Assembly (NCBI GenBank): GCA_936432065.2
Contig: OW386289.2
Location: forward strand, 12,087,077-12,151,076
Source: Rutpela maculata
Lineage: Eukaryota; Arthropoda; Insecta; Coleoptera; Cerambycidae
Reading direction: 5' to 3'
Length of the DNA stretch: 64,000 bases
Shown here piece after piece: positions 1 through 9,860 of the stretch. The translations under genes and the position numbers were made by a program. Every line of letters begins with the position of its first letter. Positions within the stretch are counted from its first letter, which is position 1. Below the pieces are notes generated by a model that made no database searches, had not been told where the DNA came from, and saw nothing but the letters and a program-made list of their open reading frames with translations.

Positions 1-370
1 AATTGAAATTTAAAAAATTTTAAAATAAATACCTACTTATTTAAAAAAAAGATTGCAAATTGGGTTGTTGACGACTTTTCAAAAATTGTGAAATATGGTA
101 CTGGAGGCGTTAATTTAGTTATATGTTTAATTTAAAAGAGAAATTCTAAGCGCAACATAAAGAAAAATTATTAAAGTTCGACTACTATTCGAATGTACCA
201 CGAAATCGGATGTGACATCATAACGGCAGTTAGATGTGAAGTTATATGCAGAACAGAAGAAGAGGAACAAGTTGACAATGTTGGCAATAAAGAAAATAAC
301 CTCAAATGTCAAAATTGAAACTGGCATTTAATTAGAAGTTTTTGGCGTTTGGTATTTATTTTCTTTCAAA

Positions 371-538
371 ATGACTGAGGCAGAATTTATAAAAGCCAAT
401 TCTGATATTTTACCTTCTATAGATATATTTATGGTCAGCGAATTTTTAAAAAGAGATTATCGTTTTAGCATTGCAGAGGTTTGAGGTGGAAAAGCCGCGA
501 GGTACATTACAGCTATAGTTTTGATTACAAATATTAGA
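371..538 (+). pseudogene. N-terminal fragment of a multicopy insect ORF family
   Basis: An ATG at 371 opens 37 codons that include PSIDIFMVSEFLKRDYRF and end at a TGA at 482-484. Read through that stop, the frame continues with GGKAARY before decaying. From memory, this N-terminal block (LPxIDxFMVSEFLKRDxRF..EVRGxKAAR) is typical of a multicopy, uncharacterised insect family whose members often continue into a SWIM-type zinc-binding motif and a YqaJ-like nuclease domain; none of that downstream part is present here. The reading is cut by the small TIR element that starts at 550. I take it as a dead fragment. The family assignment is recollection, not a search. Confidence 0.4.
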
Positions 539-549
539 AAAACAGTTAA

Positions 550-969
550 GGGCCATTCATAAATGACGTCACGCCAATTTTTGAGATTTTAGACCCCCCC
601 ATGGTCACGTTTTGTCACGCTGAGTTAGATATCCCAAAAAAATTACGTCACGCTTATAGAGACCCCCCCCCCCCATGTTTTTTTCGATTCCGTTATTTAT
701 TATTCACGATATTTTTCGCCTCATGAGGGGGTGCTAGTAAAAATCCAAAAAAAAATTTTACCGCCTCATGGGGGGGGGGGGGGTGCTAGTGAAAAACCAA
801 AAAAAAATTTTTTGTCGCCTCACGGACGCAATACTACTAAAAATCAAAAAAAAAATTACAATATTTTTCTTTTCTTGATTCGTTCACCATTCGTTACGTC
901 ACACTTAGTCACGTAATTTCGAACCCCCTCCCCCCCCCCCTGGAGCGTGACGTCATTTATGGATGGCCC
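550..969. mobile_element. MITE-like element, GGGCCAT-ended
   Basis: The ends are inverted copies of GGGCCATYCATAAATGACGT with one mismatch over about 26 bp (550-575 and 945-969). The 420-bp interior holds G-runs and two direct copies of a CGCCTCATG..GGTGCTAGT unit, and no coding. A clean target duplication was not found, so the superfamily is left open. Confidence 0.65.
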
Positions 970-1184
970 CTACCATCCATTTTTACGTTCCCCATTCATT
1001 ACTGAAACACTGAAGAAAAGTTTTTTTCGGTGAATTGGTGGTATTATTTACACAGGGCGGCACAAAATCTCACTTAAACTTAAGATTTATCCATAACTTT
1101 ATGCCGCTAAAATAAACCGAAATATAACCTAGAAAACGTCAATTGAATTTGACATTAGGTTTGTTCACACAGTCTGAACCAAGG

Positions 1185-1576
1185 ACTGTTAACTACACAG
1201 GATAGCTCATCTCCACGGATTTATTCCCCCAAGATCATAAGCGATTAGTCAGGTTGTGACGTCGACAACGGTCCCGGTCTGCTAGCGGCTCGCATCAGCG
1301 GTCCTTTTTAAAATAGATACTACCTTTTGTGGGATGCTCTTTTATGTTATTTTTTTTTTAAATAGATCTCGATATTTTATGACCAGTAAACTAAAAATTT
1401 CTAGTTTTTTTTCTAACACAGTTATCATATACACATTTATATATTATGTAACAGTCCAATCAACTACCGTCGCACCGAGAAATGAACAGCTTAACACGTC
1501 ACAAACGGTCCAAAAATAGTGGGGGAATGGACAACGTTACGCTTATGGAGATGAGCTATCCTGTGTAGTTAATAGT
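1185..1576. mobile_element. 392-bp TIR element
   Basis: Inverted ends share ACAGGATAGCTCATCTCC within a match of about 31 bp (from 1185, and back from 1576) with one mismatch. The interior is AT-rich and has no credible protein. It looks like a MITE. The target duplication is not evident. Confidence 0.6.
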
Positions 1577-1852
1577 GATGCAGATATTCGGATGATTTCA
1601 GTACTCGGATTACACGGAATCGGATGACAAAAATATTCGGATTAATCATTCGATGTCGAATTAACGAACGAAAAATCTTTTGAAGAGCGGGGGGGGAGAA
1701 ATTCGAAAAAAAAATTTTTGATGAGCGGGGGGGAGAAATCCCAGCAAGATTGACATTTGTTTTTTATTTTGTACTTAAAATTAATCCGAGTATATACTAT
1801 TCGGATGAAATTTTAATACTCGGAATCAAGCGAATATTTTGATACTCGGTGT
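1577..1852. repeat. Repeat with recurring TATTCGGA/ATACTCGG motifs
   Basis: The short words ATTCGGAT and ACTCGGA occur at least eight times in about 280 bp, in both orientations, with two copies of a GAGCGGGGGGGAGAAAT unit near 1685 and 1728. No reading frame of note. It abuts the truncated fold-back arm that follows. Identity unknown. Confidence 0.4.
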
Positions 1853-2406
1853 ATGTACTTGAGTAAAATTTGATTCAAATCGGAAACAAAATAAAAAAGT
1901 TATAAGGGTGTCTTCATTTTAAGTGAGTCACACTGTAAATATATTTAAGGAAACATATAGATTTCGACAAAATATTACGTTAGTAAATACATCGAGTGTT
2001 CTAAAATAAAGATTGTTTTGTGACTGTGATTTATTAGCAGACCACGGTAAACTACTATGATAGAAAAATTTCTGATACCTAATTAATTTATTTATTAATT
2101 ATCGATTTTCGCTGGCGAATATCTCGGAAACTATAACGCATAGGAAGAAGATCAATATAGGCATTCTTGCAGGAAACTTAATTATGTTTAATTTTGAAGA
2201 ATACTTTTTTCCGTGCGACGCATCGTTTCTGAGAATAGAAAACATTGACTTTTCCACCAAACTCCCCCCCCCCCCCCGCCTGAAACAGTAGGGCTAGGGG
2301 CGGGGACTTTTAGTATGTTTATTTCCTAACTAACTCCAACACATTCCTGAAGAGGAAAATTCTCCCTCCCCCTCCATGTCCTCTATCACTCCTTCGTTGA
2401 CTGGGC
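1853..2406. mobile_element. Solo arm of the GTCCAGTCAATGA fold-back family
   Basis: This aligns by eye with the right arm of the complete fold-back at 35177-36673: the stretch ACTTGAGTAAAATTTGATTC near 1857 matches about 36115, and the end at 2393-2406 is the inverted terminus (GACTGGGC next to TA). The left arm is absent, so the copy begins close to the family's centre of symmetry. Confidence 0.65.
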
Positions 2407-3005
2407 TATAAGTACTGTACTGTTAGTTGAATAAAATGTTTCTTTTGGTAAATAAAATGTTATTCTTTATTTTGCAATTAAACGCTGAATTTAAACTTTT
2501 AGTCACTTTTAAAAAACCTTCGTTAAATAGAATTTTACATTAAACACAAGAAAAGTTACTTTGTTTAAGACAGATTTCATATTTTCTAATTTTTAGAACA
2601 CCTTGTTAGTCTGTGATCAGTTTGGCAACTTCCCAATACAAGCAAAAATGTTTATAAACAATGGCTTTTTTCGCCAAATCGCCAATAAAAAGTTTACAAA
2701 AATGCAGTACCCCATCCTGGAACACATTGTATATTTAAAATGCTATGTCTCAGAGCTTGTTGCGGCTACTTCTCCTAGAGATATAAAGAGAGATTTTGAG
2801 GTTCAGAGCTTAAAACTACAGTCTTGATTGTCACTCCAGTTTGAAATAAAATAGCCAGTTTGCTTAGTTACGTCATCGGGACAAGGTTTCAAAGTGGGTT
2901 ATTTTGTTCATTATCAATGGTAGACAAAAATCTAAGCAATTACGTACTAGAGCTGCTGTGTTAAAAAACAAAGTCGCCAAAAATATCAGTGATATGTCAT
3001 TATGG
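2407..3005. other. No gene recognised
   Basis: AT-rich sequence. A 74-codon frame at 2603-2827 has no recognisable motif, and I regard it as chance. Confidence 0.4.
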
Positions 3006-3830
3006 TGCGGGAGCTAAGTGGCTTTTTCGAAAACTCACCGTTACAAGCATTTTCTATGCGTTGATTAATTCTATCAAACTTAAATAACGACAAAATAGAC
3101 AAAATAGACTTCTGGCATATGTCAGCCCGTCGAGTTGGCCGTGTACACATTTTATGTTTAGAATGAATAAAATAAGATCGCCAGAAAGTGAGGGCCGTCA
3201 GGGGCGCAGCCAGAAAGGTCAAGGATGTAAAAAAACGGAGTTATACAACAAGATCGTTACAAGATTTTTTTAGGCCTAGCATGTTTATTTAAATGTTTTG
3301 AACACAGAACAAAATTCCCAGAAAGAAGCTCCCGTCAGTAAGGCTAGCCAGAAAGAAAATGTTTAGGATTTTTGAAGAAAATTCGATTTTTTTCGCATAT
3401 CTCATCTCAGAACTCTAAACTCATCGTTACAAGTTCTGGCTCCTTTTTAAAACGTAAATATAAGCTCCTTCAAGAATAGAACAGCCTCTCCAGAAAGTCC
3501 TTAGTGTCAACAAAAGTACCGCAGGCTCTTAAATATACACGAATTTAACACTTTCGGCTAACTTGACTTCTTACTGTGCCTCGGATGTATTGTATCATTA
3601 TTGCCTTTCTGGCTGCTACTCCTGACGGCCCACACTTTCTGGCGATCTTATTTTATTCATTCGAAACATAAATTGTGTACACACGAAGAAAAATGAGCCT
3701 TGTAACGATGATTTCACTGATTTTTAGACAGTGTTCGTGACGCATCTGACAGGAGGTGCCCCACCAGAAGTCGATTTTATGAATTAAACCATAAAACGAT
3801 GATGTGCCGAAAAGCCACCTAGCTCCCGCA
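3006..3830. repeat. Fold-back with repeated CCAGAAAG and CGTTACAAG words
   Basis: The outer arms pair TGCGGGAGCTAAGTGGCTTT (from 3006) with its near-complement ending at 3830, and an inner block near 3168-3200 pairs with 3612-3655. Between them CCAGAAAG or CTTTCTGG occurs about five times, and CGTTACAAG or CTTGTAACG four times. Further CTTTCTGG-like words lie outside at about 3962 and 4138. No coding. Confidence 0.55.
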
Positions 3831-4160
3831 AAGCCAATTTTTTTTATTATTTTGTTGTCATTTTGGTGTAATTAATCATAATCTCATTGGCGGACATTTT
3901 ATTGCTGGGGAAAAGAAGGCAAAATAGTTGTCAAAAATTCGACCTCTCTTACCAGCGTTCTTTCTGGCTGATACTGAAAGTATGGTTAGGTTTTATAAAA
4001 ACGCGCCGAAACCAATCTAACCACAAATTTCATCTGAAAATTCAATGAGGTTTTCATTGAAAATAACACCGAAAATACACGACTTAAAGCTCTCAAATAT
4101 AGAATATAATAAAAAGCACAGACGTCGTTTAAATGTTCTTTCTAGCTACTCATTCAGGCT

Positions 4161-4288
4161 TATGATAGAACGTTTACGTCATTTAACATGTACCTGTTAT
4201 GTTGAGTGCTGACCAAAAAATATATGGGAGTGAGAGAAACAGATGACCGTAACATAGGCGTTATGACTAACGTAAACGTTCCATCATA
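4161..4288. mobile_element. 128-bp miniature TIR element
   Basis: TATGATAGAACGTTTACGT at 4161 is mirrored by ACGTAAACGTTCCATCATA ending at 4288 (one mismatch). The interior is non-coding. The pairing extends partly inward (GTCATTTAAC against GTTATGAC). Confidence 0.6.
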
Positions 4289-5007
4289 GGGCTGAATATC
4301 TAATTAATTTAAACCACTTACTGTTTTCTTCAATATTTTCAAACTTCTTACTCCTCCAACACAACACTGGAGAAACACTAATACACGTAACATTTCACAA
4401 AACTATTGTTTACAGCCCGAAATTGTTAAATATTTACGAATCTAACAACTAATAACAATCATTCACCCTACGATTGCTTCGCGAGACTAAAATGACAATG
4501 GCCGATCGTTTTTTGTTTTGATTTTGCACAGCGATCGTTGACAGATCTACCTTTCTACTGTGTTTTCGCGTAGCTCTTGAAATTCCAAAACATGTATTTT
4601 ATTTTACTGAAGTTTTAAAAAATTATATTTCCATCAAGAATGCATGAGATATGGGGATATGTCCCTTCCATTATATGAATAAGTATGTTAAATAGGCGAA
4701 TAACTATTAAAATAATAGAAAATTTTATACCTATCTATAATTTATCTTTGTACTAAAATGATGAGGCGGTTTATTCTATGTGATTTTGTTTAGTAGGTAG
4801 GTATCTAGACATTGTTTTGTTGATTTGTGCGCAAAATTGAATTCGTAGAATTTAGCATGAGTTGTATATCTTGGAATTACTATAGGATTTACTATAGGAG
4901 TGTTACTTTATTTATAACTTCAAAATAATAAATGGAGCTATTTCAGTTTTGTCTCACTGTCTGATATATTATTTGACGAGGATAATAATACTTAATACAT
5001 TAATGGA
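4289..5007. other. No gene recognised
   Basis: AT-rich DNA without a convincing frame or repeat boundary. A GC-richer patch near 4478-4560 (GCGATCG words) has no partner that I found. Confidence 0.4.
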
Positions 5008-5015
5008 TATGCGAT

Positions 5016-6033
5016 CAGGGGCGTAGCGAGACAACTTTTTTGAGGGATTATTTTTCAAATTTGCCAACTTCATAAGACTTAAGGCACTTGTATACTAAAA
5101 TGAACTTTTACAGTTTTAAATATAATTTGGAATACTAATAAATAAAGTGATTTTCCATTTGAATTTTAAATAAAAATAAAATCGTCCGTTTAGTTTCGGA
5201 GTAATCGATTCGGAAAGTTTGACTTTTATAGGCAAAGATGCCTTTTTTGACAAAGTAGAGCTCGGCTTAAGTTAATTTTCGCTCTTAATACCACAATTTT
5301 TTAAAAATATGCTTCAAAAACTATAACATTAAGTAGTTTCTTATTAACACTCTGTTAAAATCTTGAAAAAATCGTCAGTCTAGCATAAAAGTTATTAGAA
5401 CTTTAATCAATTGTGTGTAAATGACACAGCTGTTGAAATTGATTGGCAACGTTGCATATTAAGAAGATGACGCGAATATTTAGATTTTTAAAAAGTAAAA
5501 TTAAAAATTAGATAAATGCTCTTTACATTTGTTGCCTGCAAATTTTTCGGAAAAACCGATAAATAACCGATATTCCAGTAAATGGAGAAAATTTCACGTA
5601 TTCCTAGAAAATGCATGTAAATCTTAAAAAAACAATTTTGTCAGAAACCTTTGTTTTGAAGAACCGAAATTAATGAAGCATCTAGGTAATACATGATATT
5701 AAGTGGACATCGTATATGAAATTGATTTTAATTAATTACGGTGACAAAATGGTGAAATTTTACCGAAAAAAGAGTCCCAATTTCCGCCCCCTCTAATTCC
5801 CTAATTTTTGTCGGAATCCAAAAAATATTAAAAAAAAGTCTTTGCAAATTTAATTCTATTTAAATTAGCTAGAGTAGTTAATAGATCCGTAACGAAAAGA
5901 AAATCTAAAAAAAAATTTCAATAAAAATTCCCAACTGACTTCTCGAATTTCCAACTTTTACCCATTTTTTGCCGAGTCTGACAAAGTTGGATGGTAACGT
6001 ACCCCCTCATACCGTCCCTTCGCTACGCCCCTG
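5016..6033. mobile_element. Non-autonomous hAT-type element
   Basis: The ends read CAGGGGCGTAGCGA and its complement TCGCTACGCCCCTG. The flanks are TATGCGAT (5008-5015) and TATGTGAT (6034-6041), an 8-bp target duplication with one change. CAGGG-type termini with 8-bp duplications are characteristic of hAT transposons. The 1018-bp interior is AT-rich with no transposase. Confidence 0.8.
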
Positions 6034-6457
6034 TATGTGATACTTTTAGTGAAAAAAAATATACAGAGCAGGCACCTTTAAAAGATTCGTCAGTCTCTCA
6101 AAAATTGTTTTTAATACTATACCCAACAGATTCTATTTCCCTATTTCCTTTCTTTTAATTGACTAGAAATTACTTTGATTGAAATATTTCTGACCCATAA
6201 ACGTTCTTTAGTTATTTTAAAGAAGACTATAAAATATTAAGATAAGATTAGTCGTAAAATTAATAATAAAGATCTAAAATTAGAATTGTTTCCAATACCT
6301 AGTGCCTAATAAAACAACGCTCTTAATATAAAAAGTAAATACTAAATAATTGATAGTGATAAAAACATATTTTTATGGAAAGTTTCAGCAGCCAACAGTT
6401 GTATAATCTCGTAAACATATGCACTGATGCTCCTCCCTCTTATCATCAACGTTCTAA

Positions 6458-7165
6458 AGAAAAAACCGCTGCCCAAGGAATCACTACTTCCACATCCGGA
6501 TTTTCTAATCCAAGTCACACAACTAAAAAATTTTTTATCTGGAAATAATTGTTTATGGAACTTTAATAATATAATATTTGAAATCCTCTACCCCAAAAAC
6601 CCATAAAACGATACCCCACATCGGTAGTGGGGTGGGGGTGGTGACAGGGGGTGGGAGTGGGGGGTGGATAAAGTAAAAAAAAATGAGGTTCCTGGTTCTT
6701 GTACACACACTAAATCACATTTTTTTCATCCCCTTTAATGATGGGGTGGAGGTGGTAATGGGGGTGGCTAATGCCAAAATTTTTTTTGAGACCTTAGCTT
6801 CTCTTGTCTATACTAAATATCAATTTTATGAACTCTTACCTGCTTGATTTACCTGTTTACTCCAAATTTACCCCAATTTACCCCCCAACCCTTCGACAGA
6901 ACAAGATGAAAATATAATCTAGTTCTAGATCTCGTTAAAGTACATATGTGTACCAAATTTCAAGTCAATATCTCAAACGGTTCCAGAGTAAACGTGCGCA
7001 CAAAAAAAGTTACAGACCGATAGACAGACCGACAGACGGACAGAAATTTTTTTTTCACTCAAACTTGAAATCTTGTCGTTTCATGACATGCTAAGCCTAT
7101 TTGGACAATAAAAATTTTTAAACATTTTTTTGTCGTTACTTTACTTCCACTGGATGTGGAAGTAA
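6458..7165. mobile_element. ACTTCCACATCC repeat family, copy 1
   Basis: It starts with a block containing CTGCCCAAGGAATCACTA, then ACTTCCACATCC, and ends at TCCACTGGATGTGGAAGT, giving a short terminal inverted repeat. Inside are TACCCCACATCGGTAGTGGG, a run of GACAGACxGACAG and the block GAGTAAACGTGCGCAC. Related copies occur at 21628-22160, 47025-47720 and 63466-64000, and partial ones at about 48130-48290 and 63120-63300. No protein of its own. Confidence 0.65.
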
Positions 7166-7452
7166 AAATAGACATTCATTGATATACCTTTGATGCCTTC
7201 ACTTTGTTCACTTGCCTATTTTCAACTTCGGATTTAATTTCTTTCCCCACATCGGTAAAGTGGACAACTTGAGAAAAAATTGATAATTTATTCTTACCTA
7301 TTACTAGGTCGAATTAAAGTAACTCTGAACATAAATGTTAGTTGGGACATATATTCTGCATATAGTTATAATATACGTCAAGATTTTTGTAAATGTATTC
7401 AACATTTTCTATGTACAATTAATACAGCGGTGAGAGCATAAAACATGGGGTC
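7166..7452. other. No gene recognised
   Basis: AT-rich spacer between the ACTTCCACATCC repeat and the start of the large palindrome. Nothing further seen. Confidence 0.35.
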
Positions 7453-8039
7453 TAGTCCGAATAAGTGCGGGAGTTGTGAAACTTTGGGAATTTGTAGATT
7501 TTGATGCCTTGAATGAAATAGGAAAAAATGTAAAATGTGATCTCAGCCGCCGGCGTCGCCATATTGAAAATATGGCGCAGAAAAACAGTTTCTTTGAAAT
7601 ATCTCGCTTCGGGTGCCTCATACGATAAAAAATGTTCTTATGAAAATAAAAGAGCATTAAATTTTCTACAAAATATGTCCTATATATTTTTTCGTTGAAC
7701 TGAATAGTTTCGGTGCAGCAGCCAGTCGACGTCATTCTTGACAAAATTATGATATTTTTCAATTTCTCAACTTAGTGCAACTTTTATGAAGGAGTATTTT
7801 TGAGTTGAGACAAAATTTGTTTTGAAAATTCTGAAAATTCTCAAATATAGTTGATTTTACTTGTCTGCTACGCGTAGCTCAATGTTCAATACTCGTTTCC
7901 ACACCACCTTGAGGTAGAGTATCTGACGCGGTTTTTTTACGTGGTTGTCCTCTATAGGCCTAATCCACGACTAGCCTGCTTCTTGAGGCGTTTTAGGTGC
8001 TTCATATCGAAGGTCCAGGTTCATTGTAGTCTTCAACAA

Positions 8040-8195
8040 TACTCTCTTCGGAAATTGCTTCCGTTGCGCTGTCCACTGATTCTATGTATTGATTGTTTTC
8101 CATGCTTCCTCGTCGTCATGAAGCTCGTCGACTGTTGCTGGTGCATTATCGCAGCTTTGTCCGTTACAAAATTTGCAAATTACAGAAGATTTTAA
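8040..8195 (-). pseudogene. Truncated CXC tail, minus copy in nested fold-back
   Basis: On the minus strand the frame reads VICKFCNGQSCDNAPATVDE and runs on into an acidic stretch before a stop. It matches the second half of the plus-strand CXC tail at 8209-8469, but the first cysteines are gone (GLKSS where the other copy has GLKCS). It forms one arm of the fold-back inserted in the palindrome's left arm, so the two CXC pieces face each other tail-outward. Confidence 0.6.
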
Positions 8196-8458
8196 CTTTT
8201 TACTTTAATTCCTTTCCTGTAAATGCAAGAAAAGGTGCAGTGCAGCATGTGGTTGCAGAAAGGCAGGGTTAAAATGTTCCATAATTTGCAAATTTTGTAA
8301 TGGACAATGCTGCAACAATGCACCAGCAACAGTCGACGAGCTTCATGATAACGAGGAAGTCGACTCTCCAGCCGAAACATTTCTCGTAAGCATGGAGAAC
8401 AATCAATACGTAGAATCAGTGAACAGCCAACGTAACGGAAGCAATTTCCGAAGAGAGT
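8041..8458. mobile_element. Nested fold-back insertion carrying two CXC pieces
   Basis: ACTCTCTTCGGAAATTGCTT at 8041 is mirrored by the complement ending at 8458, and the similarity runs on for most of each arm. The opposite arm of the large palindrome (near 15870) lacks these 420 bp: there, the flanking CAACAA and TTAGAC sequences meet directly. The junction leaves an uncertain 0-2 bp duplication. Confidence 0.7.
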
Positions 8459-8469
8459 ATTTAGACTAA
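8209..8469 (+). pseudogene. CXC-type cysteine-rich C-terminal fragment
   Basis: From 8209 to a TAA at 8467-8469 one open frame encodes a cysteine cluster beginning CKCKKRCSAACGCRKAG and continuing KCSIICKFCNGQCCNN, then an acidic, Asn-rich tail. The spacing (CxC, x3-4, CxC, x6, C, x3, C, x2, C) matches the cysteine cluster at 59026-59450 in this window, and resembles Tesmin/TSO1-like CXC domains, which bind zinc and DNA in known proteins. Only the C-terminal part is present; a stop lies just upstream of 8209. It is probably a captured or decayed tail of the CTHEEAD-core family found in the same palindrome, although here it faces opposite to that core. Confidence 0.6.
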
Positions 8470-9241
8470 GAGCTCGCGTGAAAAAAACCGCGTGAAAAGA
8501 TACCAAAGCTTTAACTCTAGAAATAAATAGTGTATAGTTCGTTAAATGCGTAACCGCTCGTCTGCCATTCGCAGTTGGTCACCCAAATTAGCAATAATGA
8601 AATTAATTTTGGAAAAAGTAGTATACAATCTCGTTATTTATACCAGACTAAATTCGTGATTAAGATGTGCGGAAATATCATTGTTCCAAGTAACCAACTA
8701 GGCAGACGCGCTATATGGCAGCTCTTTTGAGGCAGACGCCATTGAAAATGTCGAAAAATCAGTCACAACCGCGTGATCGCATACTAGTATAAATTTCGGT
8801 TCAAAATGTAGATAAAATTATGCTCATTAAATATATGAAACGAAAATTTGAGCAGACGGTCCCATTTCGCCGGCAGACACTGTCAAAGATTGTCTTTTCA
8901 CCTTTATTTTTTGCGCCTAAACGGCGTTGTGATAGGGGGTGATTGTTGTCAACAAATAGTAACAATAATATTTCTATCTAGAAAAATTGTAGTTATATTG
9001 TTTCACTCAAAACTCAAATCATGATATTTTTTTAATAATATATTAAATAAAAAGGCTTATCTTTCAAAATAATAAATATAATAAACAATGCGCTAATGTA
9101 AATACATACAAACGAGTATAGTAAAGTATAAATACTCAGAAGAAGACATTATTTTGATAGAAAAAGCAAATATTTAAATTTTTTTTAAAACGTAAAGAAC
9201 CTGTAAATATAAAAAAATAACATTATTACAAGTTACGCTTA

Positions 9242-9389
9242 TCAATCTAATATATCTTCCTCATCACTTGAATTTTGATATATTGCTTCTTCGTCATCAT
9301 ATGAGTTAGGTGAACTTGGCCGATCAACAAACAATATCTTCCAATGTTAAAATGACAATGTTGGGGACCTTCGAACCACTGTAACTGTA
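9242..9389 (-). pseudogene. 3' end of the CTHEEAD-core pseudogene
   Basis: Minus-strand continuation of the pseudogene at 13079-14116, beyond the LTR retrotransposon. It contains LQLQWFEGPQHC and, after a one-base frameshift, an acidic tail ending in a TGA at 9242-9244 (the EEAIYQNSS region). The same frameshift and tail occur in the plus-strand copy at 14119-15093, so the frameshift predates the palindrome or was copied with it. Confidence 0.65.
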
Positions 9390-9393
9390 ATAT

Positions 9394-9846
9394 TGTGACG
9401 TGTTTACACCCTTTTTGTAAACACCCTGTATCGTGGGTTCGGAAATTAAAATAGCAGGGTAACACTAAACACTAATTTATTAACTTACTTAATTACAACA
9501 ATAACTACTTGGCTAATAATACACTGTGTACTACAATTCAGTTATTCAGTCACTTTATCACTGTGTTTACTCTCTGACCATTTCAACTGACAATACAACT
9601 GCACTAACTTCTCTCCTTTTGGTTTACTCCATGCCTTATATACCTACAGATGACAGATCTCGAAGTTTCTGTGATGATGTCACATTCACCAGATGGTTCC
9701 AGAACAGATATGCCATCTCCCTAGATCTTCTAGTATGTTCTTTCTCTGGTAGGTGCAAATACTGCAAATCTCTATATTTAGGCAGACATCCAATCAATTA
9801 ATCGCATTCTGTGTTGCCTACATTCTAGTGGTTGAAATACATTACA
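9394..9846 (-). repeat. 3' LTR of retrotransposon
   Basis: A 453-bp terminal repeat, nearly the same as 12621-13074, with about ten differences seen by eye. In element orientation it starts TGTAATG and ends CGTCACA, the usual TG..CA borders. It holds a TATATAAG box and an AATAAA signal (plus-strand TTTATT near 9475). The purine run directly upstream (plus 9847-9860) is the polypurine tract. The flanking ATAT at 9390-9393 is the target duplication. Confidence 0.9.
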
Positions 9847-9860
9847 CTGCCCCCTCCTTA
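9847..9860 (-). promoter_or_regulatory. Polypurine tract
   Basis: In element orientation AAGGAGGGGGCAG directly precedes the 3' LTR. This is the expected place and composition for the plus-strand primer of reverse transcription. Confidence 0.8.

Noticed and set aside
7409..7762. 117-codon minus-strand frame (and its mirror at 16279-16677)
   Set aside because: It occurs in both arms of the palindrome in different reading contexts, low-complexity Arg/Phe-rich, with no motif.
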